Assembly (NCBI RefSeq): GCF_012272695.1
Contig: NZ_CP050902.1
Span: 3,286,001 to 3,350,000, forward strand
DNA from: Nocardioides sp. JQ2195
GTDB lineage: Bacteria; Actinomycetota; Actinomycetes; Propionibacteriales; Nocardioidaceae
Reading direction: 5' to 3'
DNA: 64,000 nt
Made by a program: the position numbers and the translations under genes. The notes beneath the pieces were generated by a model. The model saw only the letters and a program-made list of their open reading frames with translations. It ran no database searches and was not told the DNA's origin. Positions 43,706 through 52,805 of this stretch are shown here, piece after piece. Numbering within the stretch: the first letter of the stretch is position 1; every line of letters begins with the position of its first letter.

Positions 43706-43930
43706 CGCGAACGGGCAACTCTTGCTGCGCGAACGGGCAACTCTTGCTGCGCGAACGGGCAACTCTTGCTGCGCGAACGGGCAACTCTTGCTGCGCGAGC
43801 GGGCAGTTCTTGATGCCCGAGCGGGCAGACCGTGCCTCCGGACGTCAACAACACGCAGTTCGCACGTCAACAATCAACCGTTCGCGCAGCAAGAATCGAC
43901 CGTTCGCGCAGCAAGAGTTGACCGTTCGAG
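43706..43930. repeat. 22-base repeat array, direct on the left and inverted on the right
   Basis: Units CGCGAACGGGCAACTCTTGC start at 43706, 43728, 43750 and 43772, then a variant (43794) and a partial one (43816). After about 45 bases, reverse copies CAGCAAGAATCGACCG (43887) and CAGCAAGAGTTGACCG (43909) run to the stop codon of the ThrE gene. The array fills the whole convergent gap and could fold into stacked hairpins, working as a bidirectional terminator. Confidence 0.88.
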
Positions 43931-45250
43931 TCAACGCTTGGCGCGGGCGCGGAACGGACCGACGAGGCGCGGGCCGGCCAGCCGGCTCTCGAGCTTGCGG
44001 GCCTCGCGCTTGAGGGGCTGGGCGATGAACTCGCCGAGGATCACGCCGGAGGCCAGCGCGATCGCCACGGAGGCGGCGGTGATGATCGCGAAGATCCCCT
44101 GGGAGGTCGCCCCGCCGTCGGCCATCAGCGAGAGACCCCGATAGATCGACAGGCCGGGCAGCATCGGCACGATCGCCGACACCACGACCACCAGCGGAGG
44201 CACCCGCACCCGGCCGGAGACCGAGTAGCTGACCAGACCGATGAACAGCGCCGCCAGGGCCACCGACCAGGTCCGACCGAAGCCGGCGCCCTCGATGCCG
44301 TAGGTGATCGCGATGGCGACAGCCGCGATCAGCGCGATCGGGACGAGGATCCGCTTGGGCGAGTAGGCGCTGAAGGCGAAGGCGGCGGCGGCGATCGCGG
44401 CGCCCAGCGAGATCATCGCCACCGTGGCGAGGCCACCTCGCCCCGGCTCCAGCCGACCGATGTCGACGCCGATCACGTCGCCCAGGGCCAGCCCGCCACT
44501 GACACCGGCGATGATCCCGGCCGTCGACAACAACGCCTCCGTCATCCGGGCACCGGCCGTGACGTAGAAGCCGGAGAGCGCGTCCTGCAGTCCGCCCATG
44601 AAGCCGATGCCTGACAACAACATGATGATGTTGGCCGTGACGACGACTGACGGGTCGACGTCTAGGTCGGCCGCGGCGGCGCCCAGCGCCAGGAGCGTGG
44701 CCACCGCTCCCCCGGCCACCTGCTGGTAGAAGTTCGGCAGCCGCTGGCGGTGGAGGAAGATCTGGGTGCGGTCGATCATCATCGCGGCCAGGAACGCGAT
44801 CAGGACGACCAGTGCGTTCCCGCCCAGCATCAGGCCGACGCCCGCGGACATGATGCCGATGCTGACGGTCACCGCCCAACGCTGGCGGGCGTGACCCGAG
44901 GAGCTGATGCGGGCCACCGTGGCCCGCGCCTCGACCAGGTCGACGCGGTCGGACAACAGGTCCCGGACCAGGTGGTCGATGCGGGTCAGGTCCTCGTAGT
45001 CGATGTCGCGCTGCTTCACCTGTCGCAACATCACCAGCGGGACGTCGTCGTCGATGGACTGGTAGCTCATCGACAGGCTGGTGAAGGTCACGTCGACGAT
45101 CGGGTTGCGCACCCCGAGGTGATAGGCCACCGCGTGCATGGTGGCGGTGACGTCGGCCGCACCAGCGCCGTTCGAGAGGAGCATCTCTCCGATCCGCAGG
45201 CTCAGGTCGAGAGTGAGAGCCGTCTCGCGAGAATCCGCCATGGCCGACAT
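43931..45250 (-). CDS. ThrE-type threonine/serine exporter family protein
   Basis: 439 residues, with an N-terminal cytoplasmic domain (about 1-140: LSLRIGEMLLSNGAGAADV, a family start) and about ten membrane segments (from VSIGIMSAGVGLMLGG to the C-terminus). This fused form equals Corynebacterium ThrE, which exports threonine and serine by proton motive force. Start ATG 45250 or 45241 (MADSRETA); neither has a strong ribosome site. The gene starts 36 bases from a divergent carboxylate-amine ligase gene. Confidence 0.88.
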   Translation of the reverse strand: MSAMADSRETALTLDLSLRIGEMLLSNGAGAADVTATMHAVAYHLGVRNPIVDVTFTSLSMSYQSIDDDVPLVMLRQVKQRDIDYEDLTRIDHLVRDLLSDRVDLVEARATVARISSSGHARQRWAVTVSIGIMSAGVGLMLGGNALVVLIAFLAAMMIDRTQIFLHRQRLPNFYQQVAGGAVATLLALGAAAADLDVDPSVVVTANIIMLLSGIGFMGGLQDALSGFYVTAGARMTEALLSTAGIIAGVSGGLALGDVIGVDIGRLEPGRGGLATVAMISLGAAIAAAAFAFSAYSPKRILVPIALIAAVAIAITYGIEGAGFGRTWSVALAALFIGLVSYSVSGRVRVPPLVVVVSAIVPMLPGLSIYRGLSLMADGGATSQGIFAIITAASVAIALASGVILGEFIAQPLKREARKLESRLAGPRLVGPFRARAKR

Positions 45251-45286
45251 GCTTTCACGCCGGCCATCGTGTGGTTCGCTTGACTC

Positions 45287-46417
45287 GTGCGCATCGACTT
45301 CCACGGATCTCCACGGCCGACCCTCGGCGTCGAGTGGGAGTTCGCACTCGTCGACCAGGAGTCCCGTGACCTGGTGAACTCGGCCGCCGATCTCTTCACC
45401 GAGGTGGGCCCGAGGCTTCCGGACGCGAGTCGCCTGCACAAGGAGCTGTTGCGCAACACCGTCGAGGTCGTCACCGGCATCTGCTCGAGCGTCGACGAGG
45501 CGATGGCCGACCTGCGCAGCACGCTCGACGTGGTCCTGCCCGCCGCGGACCGCCTCGGCATCGACCTCTACGGCGCGGGCACCCACCCGTTCGCCCAGTG
45601 GTCGGCCCAGCAGCTGACCGAGGGACATCGCTACGAGGAGCTGATCAACCGCACCCAGTGGTGGGGCCGGCAGATGCTGATCTGGGGCGTCCACGTGCAC
45701 GTCGGCCTGCCCGAGCAGCAGCGCGTGCTGCCGGTGATGTCGGCCCTGCTGAACCAGTACCCCCACCTGCAGGCGCTGTCCGCGTCGTCCCCGGTGTGGG
45801 CGGGGACGGACACCGGCTACGCGTCGAACCGGGCGCTGATGTTTCAGCAGCTGCCGACCGCGGGGCTGCCGTTCCAGTTCGAGCAGTGGCCGGAGTTCGA
45901 GTCCTTCGTCCACGACCAGCTCACCACCGGCGTCATCGACGAGCTCTCCGAGATCCGCTGGGACGTGCGCCCCGTGCCGAAGCTCGGCACGCTGGAGAAC
46001 CGGGTGTGCGACGGGGTCTCCACGATCGACGAGATGGCCGCCCTGGTCGCGTTGATGCACTGCCTGGTGATCGATCTCGACACCCGCCTCGCCGCGGGCG
46101 AGACCCTCCCGGTGATGCCGCCGTGGCACGTGCAGGAGAACAAGTGGCGCGCAGCCCGCTACGGGCTCGACGCGATCATCATCCTCGATGCGGCGTCGAA
46201 CGAGCGGCTGATCACCGACGACCTCGACGACCTGCTCGACCGCCTCACCCCGGTGGCGCGGCGCCTCGACTGCGAGGCCGAGCTGCGCTCGGTGGCCGAG
46301 ATCCCTCGCCGCGGTGCGTCGTACCAGCGCCAACGGACGGTCGCCGGTGAGTCCGGCGGTGACCTGGTTGCGGTCGTCGACTCGGTGGTCACCGAGCTGC
46401 GCGACTCACTTCAGTAG
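45287..46417 (+). CDS. Carboxylate-amine ligase (YbdK / GCS2 family)
   Basis: 376 residues of the glutamate-cysteine ligase type 2 fold: LGVEWEFALVD at the start, the ATP/Mg site GVHVHVGLPEQQRV, MFQQLPTAG, and ENKWRAARYGLDA. The family catalyses amide or weak glutamate-cysteine ligation; in mycothiol-producing Actinobacteria its true role is unsettled. GTG start at 45287. The 3' end overlaps the convergent DNA polymerase IV gene by 7 bases. Confidence 0.88.
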   Translation: MRIDFHGSPRPTLGVEWEFALVDQESRDLVNSAADLFTEVGPRLPDASRLHKELLRNTVEVVTGICSSVDEAMADLRSTLDVVLPAADRLGIDLYGAGTHPFAQWSAQQLTEGHRYEELINRTQWWGRQMLIWGVHVHVGLPEQQRVLPVMSALLNQYPHLQALSASSPVWAGTDTGYASNRALMFQQLPTAGLPFQFEQWPEFESFVHDQLTTGVIDELSEIRWDVRPVPKLGTLENRVCDGVSTIDEMAALVALMHCLVIDLDTRLAAGETLPVMPPWHVQENKWRAARYGLDAIIILDAASNERLITDDLDDLLDRLTPVARRLDCEAELRSVAEIPRRGASYQRQRTVAGESGGDLVAVVDSVVTELRDSLQ

Positions 46418-47448
46418 CCTCCTTCGGGCGCGACCATCTCGGCGCGCACGCCGAGCAGTCGGATCGCACGGTCGTCCTCGAGCGCCGCGAGCAGGTCGAG
46501 GGCGGTCTCGGCGATCAGGTCCACGTCGTAGGTCGGCTCCTTCAGCTTGCGCGACCGGTTGAACGTGAAGAACGGTGCGAAGCGCACCTTGAGGTGCACC
46601 CGCAGGCACGCCCGGCCCTCCTTCCTGATGTCGTCGACGACCTGCACGGCGAGCGCCCGCACGGCGTCCGAGATCTCGGCCGGCGTGGTCAGGTCGTGCT
46701 GGTACGTCGTCTCGCGGCCGTGCGCGCGGGGAACCCACGGGGTGTCGTCGACGACGGCGGTGCCCTCGCCGGTGCCGAGACGGTGCACGTGCAGGCCGGT
46801 GTTGGGTCCGAACTCACCGGTGAGCAGGTCCACCGGCGCTGCTGCCAGCTCGCGCACGGTGGAGATGTCGTGCTCGGCGAGCCGGGCCGAGGTGCGCGGA
46901 CCGACGCCCCACAGGTCCTTGGTGGGGCGGTCACCCATCACCTCGAGCCAGTTGTCCCGGGTCAAGGTGAAGACCCCGCGCGGCTTGCCCAGGTCGGTGG
47001 CGTTCTTCGCCCGGACCAGGGTGTCACCGATGCCGATCGAGCAGTGCAGGTCGGTGGCCTCCAGCACGCGTGCTCGGACGTCGTCGGCGACCGGTCGCGG
47101 GTCGTCGGTGTCGATGCCGACGAAGGCCTCGTCCCAGCCGAGCACCTGCACCACCGCGCCGGGGACGTCACGCAGCGTCTGCATCACGGTCGCGGAGGCG
47201 GCCTCGTAGACCGGGAAGTCCACCGGGAGGAAGACCGCGTCGGGGGCCTTGCGCTTGGCGATCCGCAGCGGCATGCCGGAGCGCACCCCGAACACACGCG
47301 CCTCGTAGGAGGCGGTGGACACCACCGCGCGCTCCGTCGGGTCCCCACGCCCGCCGACGATGACCGGCTTGCCGGCCAGGTCCGGGTTGCGCAGGATCTC
47401 GACGGCTGCCAGGAACTGGTCCATGTCGACGTGCAGCACCCAGCGCAT
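46411..47448 (-). CDS. dinB: DNA polymerase IV (Y-family)
   Basis: 345 residues. Palm motifs LHVDMDQFLAAVEI with the first catalytic Asp, the Tyr/Arg finger STASYEAR, and LGWDEAFVGID with the Asp-Glu pair, all intact. The thumb HhH (WGVGPRTSARLAEHDI) and little finger follow. The usual C-terminal beta-clamp peptide is not obvious. The gene lies 4 bases past a FUSC gene in the same direction. Confidence 0.92.
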   Translation of the reverse strand: MRWVLHVDMDQFLAAVEILRNPDLAGKPVIVGGRGDPTERAVVSTASYEARVFGVRSGMPLRIAKRKAPDAVFLPVDFPVYEAASATVMQTLRDVPGAVVQVLGWDEAFVGIDTDDPRPVADDVRARVLEATDLHCSIGIGDTLVRAKNATDLGKPRGVFTLTRDNWLEVMGDRPTKDLWGVGPRTSARLAEHDISTVRELAAAPVDLLTGEFGPNTGLHVHRLGTGEGTAVVDDTPWVPRAHGRETTYQHDLTTPAEISDAVRALAVQVVDDIRKEGRACLRVHLKVRFAPFFTFNRSRKLKEPTYDVDLIAETALDLLAALEDDRAIRLLGVRAEMVAPEGGY

Positions 47449-47452
47449 CAGG

Positions 47453-48553
47453 TCATCGCTTCGTCGGCGGCAGCGCGTCGGTCGACTCGAGACTGGTCAT
47501 GCCGGTGAGCACGAGGAGGTCGGCGACCACGGATCGGATCTGGGCCAGCACCACTTCGACCGACAAGTCGTCGGTGCGCTCGACGACTCCGGTGGCCTGA
47601 CCGACCTTGAGCAGCTCCGACTGGGCGGCGGTGGCCATCCGGTTGGCCCGCAGCTCGTCGGAGACCCGGTCGGTGGCGTCGGCCAGCTCGCGGCACAGCA
47701 CCGGGTAGGACGGGGGCACCGCACGCCGGTGGTGCGCGGCCACAGCCGTACGCCGGACCAGCACCCGGGTGCTGCGCAGGGCCCGGTCGAGGGGTTCGAC
47801 CAAGTCGGCCACAGCGCGCACGGAGCCCTTGTGCCCCACCCGGAACGGCGAGCTGGCCACCACCGACAGGCCCTCGTCGGCGGCGGCCTGCAGCTCGCGG
47901 ATCAGGTAGTCGGTGGACCGCGCGTCGGCCAGCAGCTCGAGTGCCGGCTCGACCTCGCCGTCGGCCATCACGTCCGCGGCGGCGCGCAGCAGGCGGGCGA
48001 TCTTGGCGACCACCTCGGCGGCACGCTCGCGGGGGCGCCTCAGGGGTGCGGCCGGCACGACCGTGGCGGCCACCAGGGCGACCGCCCCTCCGATCAGCGC
48101 ATCGGTCCAGCGGGTCACCGCGGCATCCTGGGTCGGTACGAGCGTGGCGATCACGATCGACTGCACCGCCGACTGGGTCACGAACAGCGGCCCCCCGTCG
48201 AGCAGGAAGGCACTCGACATCGCCAGCGCCACGATGAGGGTGAGCTGCCACCCACCCGTGCCGATCTGGAAGACCAACAGGTCGGCGATGAGCACGCCGA
48301 CGGCCACGCCGATGCAGACCTCGAGCACCCTCCGGAGCCGTTGGCCGTAGGAGGTGCCGAGGCAGACCACCGCCGCGATCGGCGCGAAGAACGGCGTCGG
48401 GTGGTCGAACACGTCACGGGCGAGGAACCAGGCCACTCCGGCGGCGATCGAGCACTGGGCGATGGCGAAGGCCTTGGTCCGCAGTCTCCGCAGCCGGGTG
48501 CCCATCGACGTGCGCCCGCGTTGCAGTGCGCGGTCGAGCGGGTGTGGCTCCAT
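47453..48553 (-). CDS. FUSC family membrane protein (aromatic acid exporter-like)
   Basis: 366 residues. Six membrane segments in the N-terminal half (from QCSIAAGVAWFLARDVF to ALIGGAVALVAATVV) and a cytoplasmic helical C-terminal domain (about 165-366). The FUSC core PFFAPIAAVVCL is visible. Related proteins export aromatic acids. It is followed by dinB after 4 bases. Confidence 0.85.
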   Translation of the reverse strand: MEPHPLDRALQRGRTSMGTRLRRLRTKAFAIAQCSIAAGVAWFLARDVFDHPTPFFAPIAAVVCLGTSYGQRLRRVLEVCIGVAVGVLIADLLVFQIGTGGWQLTLIVALAMSSAFLLDGGPLFVTQSAVQSIVIATLVPTQDAAVTRWTDALIGGAVALVAATVVPAAPLRRPRERAAEVVAKIARLLRAAADVMADGEVEPALELLADARSTDYLIRELQAAADEGLSVVASSPFRVGHKGSVRAVADLVEPLDRALRSTRVLVRRTAVAAHHRRAVPPSYPVLCRELADATDRVSDELRANRMATAAQSELLKVGQATGVVERTDDLSVEVVLAQIRSVVADLLVLTGMTSLESTDALPPTKR

Positions 48554-48581
48554 GCACCGATCGTGTCAGACCCGGCAGCGA

Positions 48582-48935
48582 TCAGTCGTCACCTCCGACG
48601 TGGTGGGCATAGCGGAGGGCGCGCCTGAGCCGCCCGAGGTCGCGGTACCAGACACGGACCCTGGTGGTGCACCGCACTCGCCGCACCCGACGGTCCTGGG
48701 CGCTGCACTCCGCGGCAGCCTCGGAGTCGGTGGGCGGATGGAGCCAGCTGCCGTCGTAGTGGTGGATGGAGAAGCCGTTCTCCGGGTTGCCCAGGACCTC
48801 CACGATCGTCCCCGGCGGTGGCTCCCAGCCATCGGGGGCCCGGGTCTCGGCGTGGCCGGCGCCGATGGTCAGCCCGAGCAGAAGTCCGCAGCCGATGCCG
48901 ACCACGACCCCGAGCAGGTGGATCACGCGCTTCAT
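48582..48935 (-). CDS. Small exported or membrane-anchored protein, 117 aa
   Basis: A hydrophobic N-terminal segment VIHLLGVVVGIGCGLLLGL (about 4-22) is followed by a soluble part. That part has WEPPPGTIVEVLGNPE and a basic end rich in Arg (RRVRRVRCTTRVRVWYRD). AAGGAGG lies 5 bases before the ATG. No family is recognised; it lies ahead of the FUSC gene by 28 bases. Confidence 0.65.
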   Translation of the reverse strand: MKRVIHLLGVVVGIGCGLLLGLTIGAGHAETRAPDGWEPPPGTIVEVLGNPENGFSIHHYDGSWLHPPTDSEAAAECSAQDRRVRRVRCTTRVRVWYRDLGRLRRALRYAHHVGGDD

Positions 48936-49120
48936 CCGGTCCTCCTTCAGCTGTGGGGCCGCGGGTGGCCCCTCTGCGAGGACGCTAGGGAGCAACGTGC
49001 CCGAGCGCGTCCGCCCGACCGCGACCTGTGGAGGACCTCGCCGATCCGCCACCCTGTGGACGAGAACTGGGTAGCATGGTCGGATTCTCGGGCGCCTTCG
49101 AAGCACTGGGAGTGAGTGAC

Positions 49121-50662
49121 ATGGGTCCGCGCGGACGGTTGTGGGCGGTGGGTGCGACGGCCGCCGTCACCGCCCTGGTGATGGCAGCGCCGGTCTCGGC
49201 GGAGGATGAGACGGGAGACCCGGCGGTCCCGCTCTCGTCGTGCTGGAGCCGCGACGCCGGGCTTCCGACCTTGGGCACACCCACGTTCACCCCGTCCACC
49301 GTCGACGTGACGGACCAGCCCGCCGAGGTGCTGGTCAGCCTGCCCGTGCAGGACCGTGGCGGGCCGGGGGCTGCGACCGGGGTGTCCAGCGTGTGGATCT
49401 ACGTCCTCGACCAGGTGATCAGGTTGGAGCCGACCTCCACGGACGCGTGGACCGGACGCGTGAGCGTGCAGCGCAGGACCGAGCCCGGCGAGCACACGAT
49501 CGAGTCGATCGAGGCGACGGACAAGGCTGGCAACCGGCGTCACACCGAGGAGGACGGCGTCTTCCACAGTGCCCTGGAGACTCCTCTGACCGTTGTCTCC
49601 GACCCACCGCCGGAACCCGTCGTCGAGCCCGCCCTGACCTCACTGACCATCTCGAAGCAGAAGGTCAGCGTGCGGAAGAAGGCCCGCAAGGTCGCCTTCC
49701 ACCTGGCCGTCGACGAGTCGACGACCACGGTGCAGTCGGTGGGGCTGCGCTTCAACTCCAAGCCCTCGCAACAGGTTGAGCTCTCCCGCACCACGGACGG
49801 CTTCACCGGCACCGCCAGGGTTCCCCGCAGCTGGTTCGGCACCTACCGGGCCAAGGTGGCGAGTGTGCAGGTCCTCGACGAGTACGGCTTCGTGCACCGC
49901 ACCCACACGCGAGAGCTGGCCGACCGCTTCGGCATCGAGCCGGTGAAGGTGATCGCCCGGGACGACGAGCGCCGGCCGCGGATCGTCAAGACCACGGTGA
50001 GCCCCACGTCGATCGACGCGCGCACGAAGCGGCGCAAGGTCACGGTCACCGTGAAGACGCGCGACGACCGGAGCGGCGTCAACTCGGTCCAGGTCAACAT
50101 CGGGCCAGAGGTTTCGGTCGCGATGCGGAAGATCAGGGGCACCCGCAGGGCGAACACGTGGCGCGGCAGCACCCGGGTCGGGCCCTGCGACGTGCCCTAC
50201 CGGCAGGGGAAGCTGCTGGTGCAGGTGCGCGACCGGGCACTCCGGTCGGACGACGCCCTGGACACCAGGCTGCGGGTGCGCACCGACGACCTCAGGCGCC
50301 CGGCCGTGAGCCTGGCCCACCCCCGCCGCGCGTGGTCGGCCGAGGGACCGATCCGGGTCCTGTTCGACGAACGCGTGACCGGCGTCAACGACGACAGCCT
50401 TCTCGTCGTACGACGCGACGGCCTCTACTGGAGCGCCCCGCTGACCGGCACGCTCAGCTGCCGCAACGGCGCCGGCACCAAGGTCAGCTGTGGCTCCGAG
50501 CGAGTCCGCGAGGCCCGGTGGCAACCCGCCCCGGGCGAGCTGGAACCCGGCCGGCGGTACGCCGTGATGCCCAACCCCGACGCGGTCCTGGACATCCGCG
50601 ACCGAGCAGGCAATCCCGCCCGGCGCTCGGTGGAGGACTTCGAGACGAAGGACGAAGGCTGA
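49121..50662 (+). CDS. Secreted multi-domain Ig-like protein
   Basis: 513 residues. Signal peptide (about 1-27, ending PVSAED), then repeated beta-sandwich modules: FTPSTVDVTDQPAEVLVSL, ISKQKVSVRKKARKVAFHL and VSPTSIDARTKRRKVTVTV start three similar units. An SbsA/Big_5-like domain with VRVLFDERVTG and AVMPNPDAVLDIRDRAGN closes the protein. It is probably a cell-surface adhesive or structural protein. Start ATG 49121 (an earlier GTG at 49112 is possible). Confidence 0.75.
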   Translation: MGPRGRLWAVGATAAVTALVMAAPVSAEDETGDPAVPLSSCWSRDAGLPTLGTPTFTPSTVDVTDQPAEVLVSLPVQDRGGPGAATGVSSVWIYVLDQVIRLEPTSTDAWTGRVSVQRRTEPGEHTIESIEATDKAGNRRHTEEDGVFHSALETPLTVVSDPPPEPVVEPALTSLTISKQKVSVRKKARKVAFHLAVDESTTTVQSVGLRFNSKPSQQVELSRTTDGFTGTARVPRSWFGTYRAKVASVQVLDEYGFVHRTHTRELADRFGIEPVKVIARDDERRPRIVKTTVSPTSIDARTKRRKVTVTVKTRDDRSGVNSVQVNIGPEVSVAMRKIRGTRRANTWRGSTRVGPCDVPYRQGKLLVQVRDRALRSDDALDTRLRVRTDDLRRPAVSLAHPRRAWSAEGPIRVLFDERVTGVNDDSLLVVRRDGLYWSAPLTGTLSCRNGAGTKVSCGSERVREARWQPAPGELEPGRRYAVMPNPDAVLDIRDRAGNPARRSVEDFETKDEG

Positions 50663-50789
50663 CAGGGACTCGGCCCGTGGACACCGGGCCGGCGTACGCG
50701 AAGGGGCGACGCGCAGGCACGTGGCAGGGTTCACCCCTTGCCGGCGCCGGTCCGACGTAACCCGGGGCGCCCTCCACACGTTCCTCCAT

Positions 50790-50808
50790 TTGTCGGGATC
50801 CTCGACAA
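50790..50808. promoter_or_regulatory. Dyad TTGTCG-N7-CGACAA upstream of the wax-ester synthase gene
   Basis: Six-base arms around GGATCCT, 56 bases ahead of the start. It could be an operator for an unknown regulator or a weak hairpin in the leader. Confidence 0.4.
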
Positions 50809-50863
50809 GTCGCAGCAGGACCAGCCAAGATCAGGACTTCCGGGCAGCCGGAGGAAAGCAGAG

Positions 50864-52279
50864 GTGCACGTCGTGCCCACACCCGTCGATCCGACCTCCA
50901 CCGCGTTCCTGGTGGCGGAGAACCGCAACATGCCGATGCATGTCGGTGGGTTGCAGCTCTTCACGAAGCCGGAGGGCGCGGGCAAGAACTACATCAGCGA
51001 GATGTACGAGCAGATGCGGTCGGTCGACGAGATCGCACCCCTGTTCCTCAAGCGACCCCGGCGCTCGCTGACCACGGCCGGGCAATACGTCTGGGAGGAG
51101 GACGACCGCTTCGACATCGACCACCACGTCCGTCACAGCGCGTTGCCCCACCCGGGCCGGGTCCGTGAGCTCCTCGACCTGTGCTCGCGTCTCCACGGCA
51201 CCCGCCTGGCCCACGAGCGCCCGCTGTGGGAGGCCCACGTCATCGAGGGCCTCGACGACGGCCGGGTCGCGCTCTACACCAAGATCCACCACTCCCTGGT
51301 CGACGGTGTCTCCGCGATGCGGCTGATGCAGAGCGTGCTCTCCAGCGACCCGGAGAAGCGCGGCATGGGCGCCCCCTGGGCCGCACGGCCCCCCGCGACC
51401 CGCGCGGTGCAGACGCAGGCCGAGGCACAGCGCAACCTGGCCGACGTCCCGATGAAGGCGATGCGCACCGCCCTCGGGATCAGCGCGGAGGCCGCCGGAC
51501 TGCCCGGCGCGCTGGTCCGCACGTTGAACCGCGGGGTGCGCAACGAGACCTCGGCAGTCTCCCTCTATGCCCCACGCACCATCTTCAACCAGACGATCAC
51601 CGGGTCGCGCCGGTTCGCCGCCCAGAACTGGCCGGTCGAGCGGATGCGCGCGATCGGCAAGGCCACCGGCTGCACGATCAACGACGTCGTGCTGGCCATG
51701 TGCAGTGGCGCGGTGCGCTCCTACCTCATCGAGCTCGGTGAGCTCCCGGACTCCACGCTGGTCTCGATGGTTCCGGTCGGCCTCAACGCCAAGCAGGCCC
51801 AGGTTGCCTCCGCCGAGGGCGGCAACGCGATCGGCGTGGTGATGGTCAAGCTGGGCACCGACCTGTCCGACCCGGCGGCCCGGCTGCGGAGCATCCACGA
51901 GTCCATGCTGGAGGGCAAGCGTGCTCTGTCGTCGATGTCACCGATGCAGATCCTGGCGATGTCCGCGCTTGGCATGGCGCCGGCGATGCTGACCCCGATG
52001 CTGCGGATGCAGGGCGTGATCCGCCCGCCGTTCAACCTGATCATCTCGAACGTCCCCGGACCCCGCACCGCCCAGTACTACAACGGCGCCAAGCTGGTCG
52101 GGATGTATCCCCTGTCCATCCCGATCCACGGGATGGCGCTGAACATCACGTGCACGTCCTACGACGGCCACATGGGCTTCGGCCTCACCGGCTGCCGACG
52201 CACGGTCCCGCACCTCCAGCGGCTGCTGACGCACCTCGACGACGAGCTGTCCAACCTCGAGAAGGCCGCGGGTGCCTAG
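50864..52279 (+). CDS. Wax ester synthase / diacylglycerol acyltransferase (WS/DGAT)
   Basis: 471 residues. The acyltransferase motif HHSLVDG (HHxxxDG) is in TKIHHSLVDGVSAM, and NVPGP near the end (SNVPGPRTAQYY) is the second family signature. It joins acyl-CoA to alcohols or diacylglycerol for storage lipid. GTG 50864 is preceded by GGAGG at 9 bases; GTG 50873 (VPTPVDPTS) is an alternative. The next gene overlaps by 8 bases. Confidence 0.92.
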   Translation: MHVVPTPVDPTSTAFLVAENRNMPMHVGGLQLFTKPEGAGKNYISEMYEQMRSVDEIAPLFLKRPRRSLTTAGQYVWEEDDRFDIDHHVRHSALPHPGRVRELLDLCSRLHGTRLAHERPLWEAHVIEGLDDGRVALYTKIHHSLVDGVSAMRLMQSVLSSDPEKRGMGAPWAARPPATRAVQTQAEAQRNLADVPMKAMRTALGISAEAAGLPGALVRTLNRGVRNETSAVSLYAPRTIFNQTITGSRRFAAQNWPVERMRAIGKATGCTINDVVLAMCSGAVRSYLIELGELPDSTLVSMVPVGLNAKQAQVASAEGGNAIGVVMVKLGTDLSDPAARLRSIHESMLEGKRALSSMSPMQILAMSALGMAPAMLTPMLRMQGVIRPPFNLIISNVPGPRTAQYYNGAKLVGMYPLSIPIHGMALNITCTSYDGHMGFGLTGCRRTVPHLQRLLTHLDDELSNLEKAAGA

Positions 52280-52805
52280 TCGGCTCGACACCGGTCAAGG
52301 GCTCGGTGTGCCGCTGGCCAAGCGGCACGGCTTCACCCTCGCCGTGCTGGCGGTCGGCCTGTTCCTGCTGGTGCCCGCGATCCGCACCGTGGTCGGCGCC
52401 CGCGAGCCCATGGAGCTGGCCATGGCGGCGGCCCTGGTGCTGCTCGAGCTGATCATCTTCGGTGCTGCCTGGTTCCTGTGGCGACAACGCGTGTGGGTCT
52501 CTGCCGGCGCCGTCCTCCTGACCCGGGGCGGCAAGGTCAGGAGGACGGTCGACCTGGCCCGGCTGGAGCACGTGGACGCAGGCATCGACCACGGCACCGG
52601 CGTCCTGGGCAACCACCCGCGCGTGATCGTGTGGACGCTCCGGGAGGACGGTCGGCGGCTGGGCATCCCGGTCTCCGGCCGGTTGTACGCCGACCTGTCG
52701 CCGCTGGTCGCGGCCCTGGCGCCGCACGTGGCATCGCGACCGGAGCTGCTGCGCACCGAGGAGAACCGCGACGGCTGGGCGAGACTCACCGCGGCGAGCC
52801 ACTGA
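52272..52805 (+). CDS. Two-TM membrane protein with PH-like C-terminal domain
   Basis: 177 residues. Two hydrophobic segments (FTLAVLAVGLFLLVPAI; ALVLLELIIFGAAWFLW) are followed by a beta-rich domain with LTRGGKVRRTVDLARLEHV like bacterial PH domains. GTG start overlaps the WS/DGAT stop by 8 bases, so it is coupled. The 3' end overlaps the convergent methyltransferase gene by 20 bases. Confidence 0.6.
   Translation: MPSRLDTGQGLGVPLAKRHGFTLAVLAVGLFLLVPAIRTVVGAREPMELAMAAALVLLELIIFGAAWFLWRQRVWVSAGAVLLTRGGKVRRTVDLARLEHVDAGIDHGTGVLGNHPRVIVWTLREDGRRLGIPVSGRLYADLSPLVAALAPHVASRPELLRTEENRDGWARLTAASH

Noticed and set aside
43706..43930. CRISPR array
   Set aside because: Units are 22 bases in direct tandem without spacers, partly inverted, and no cas genes are present.
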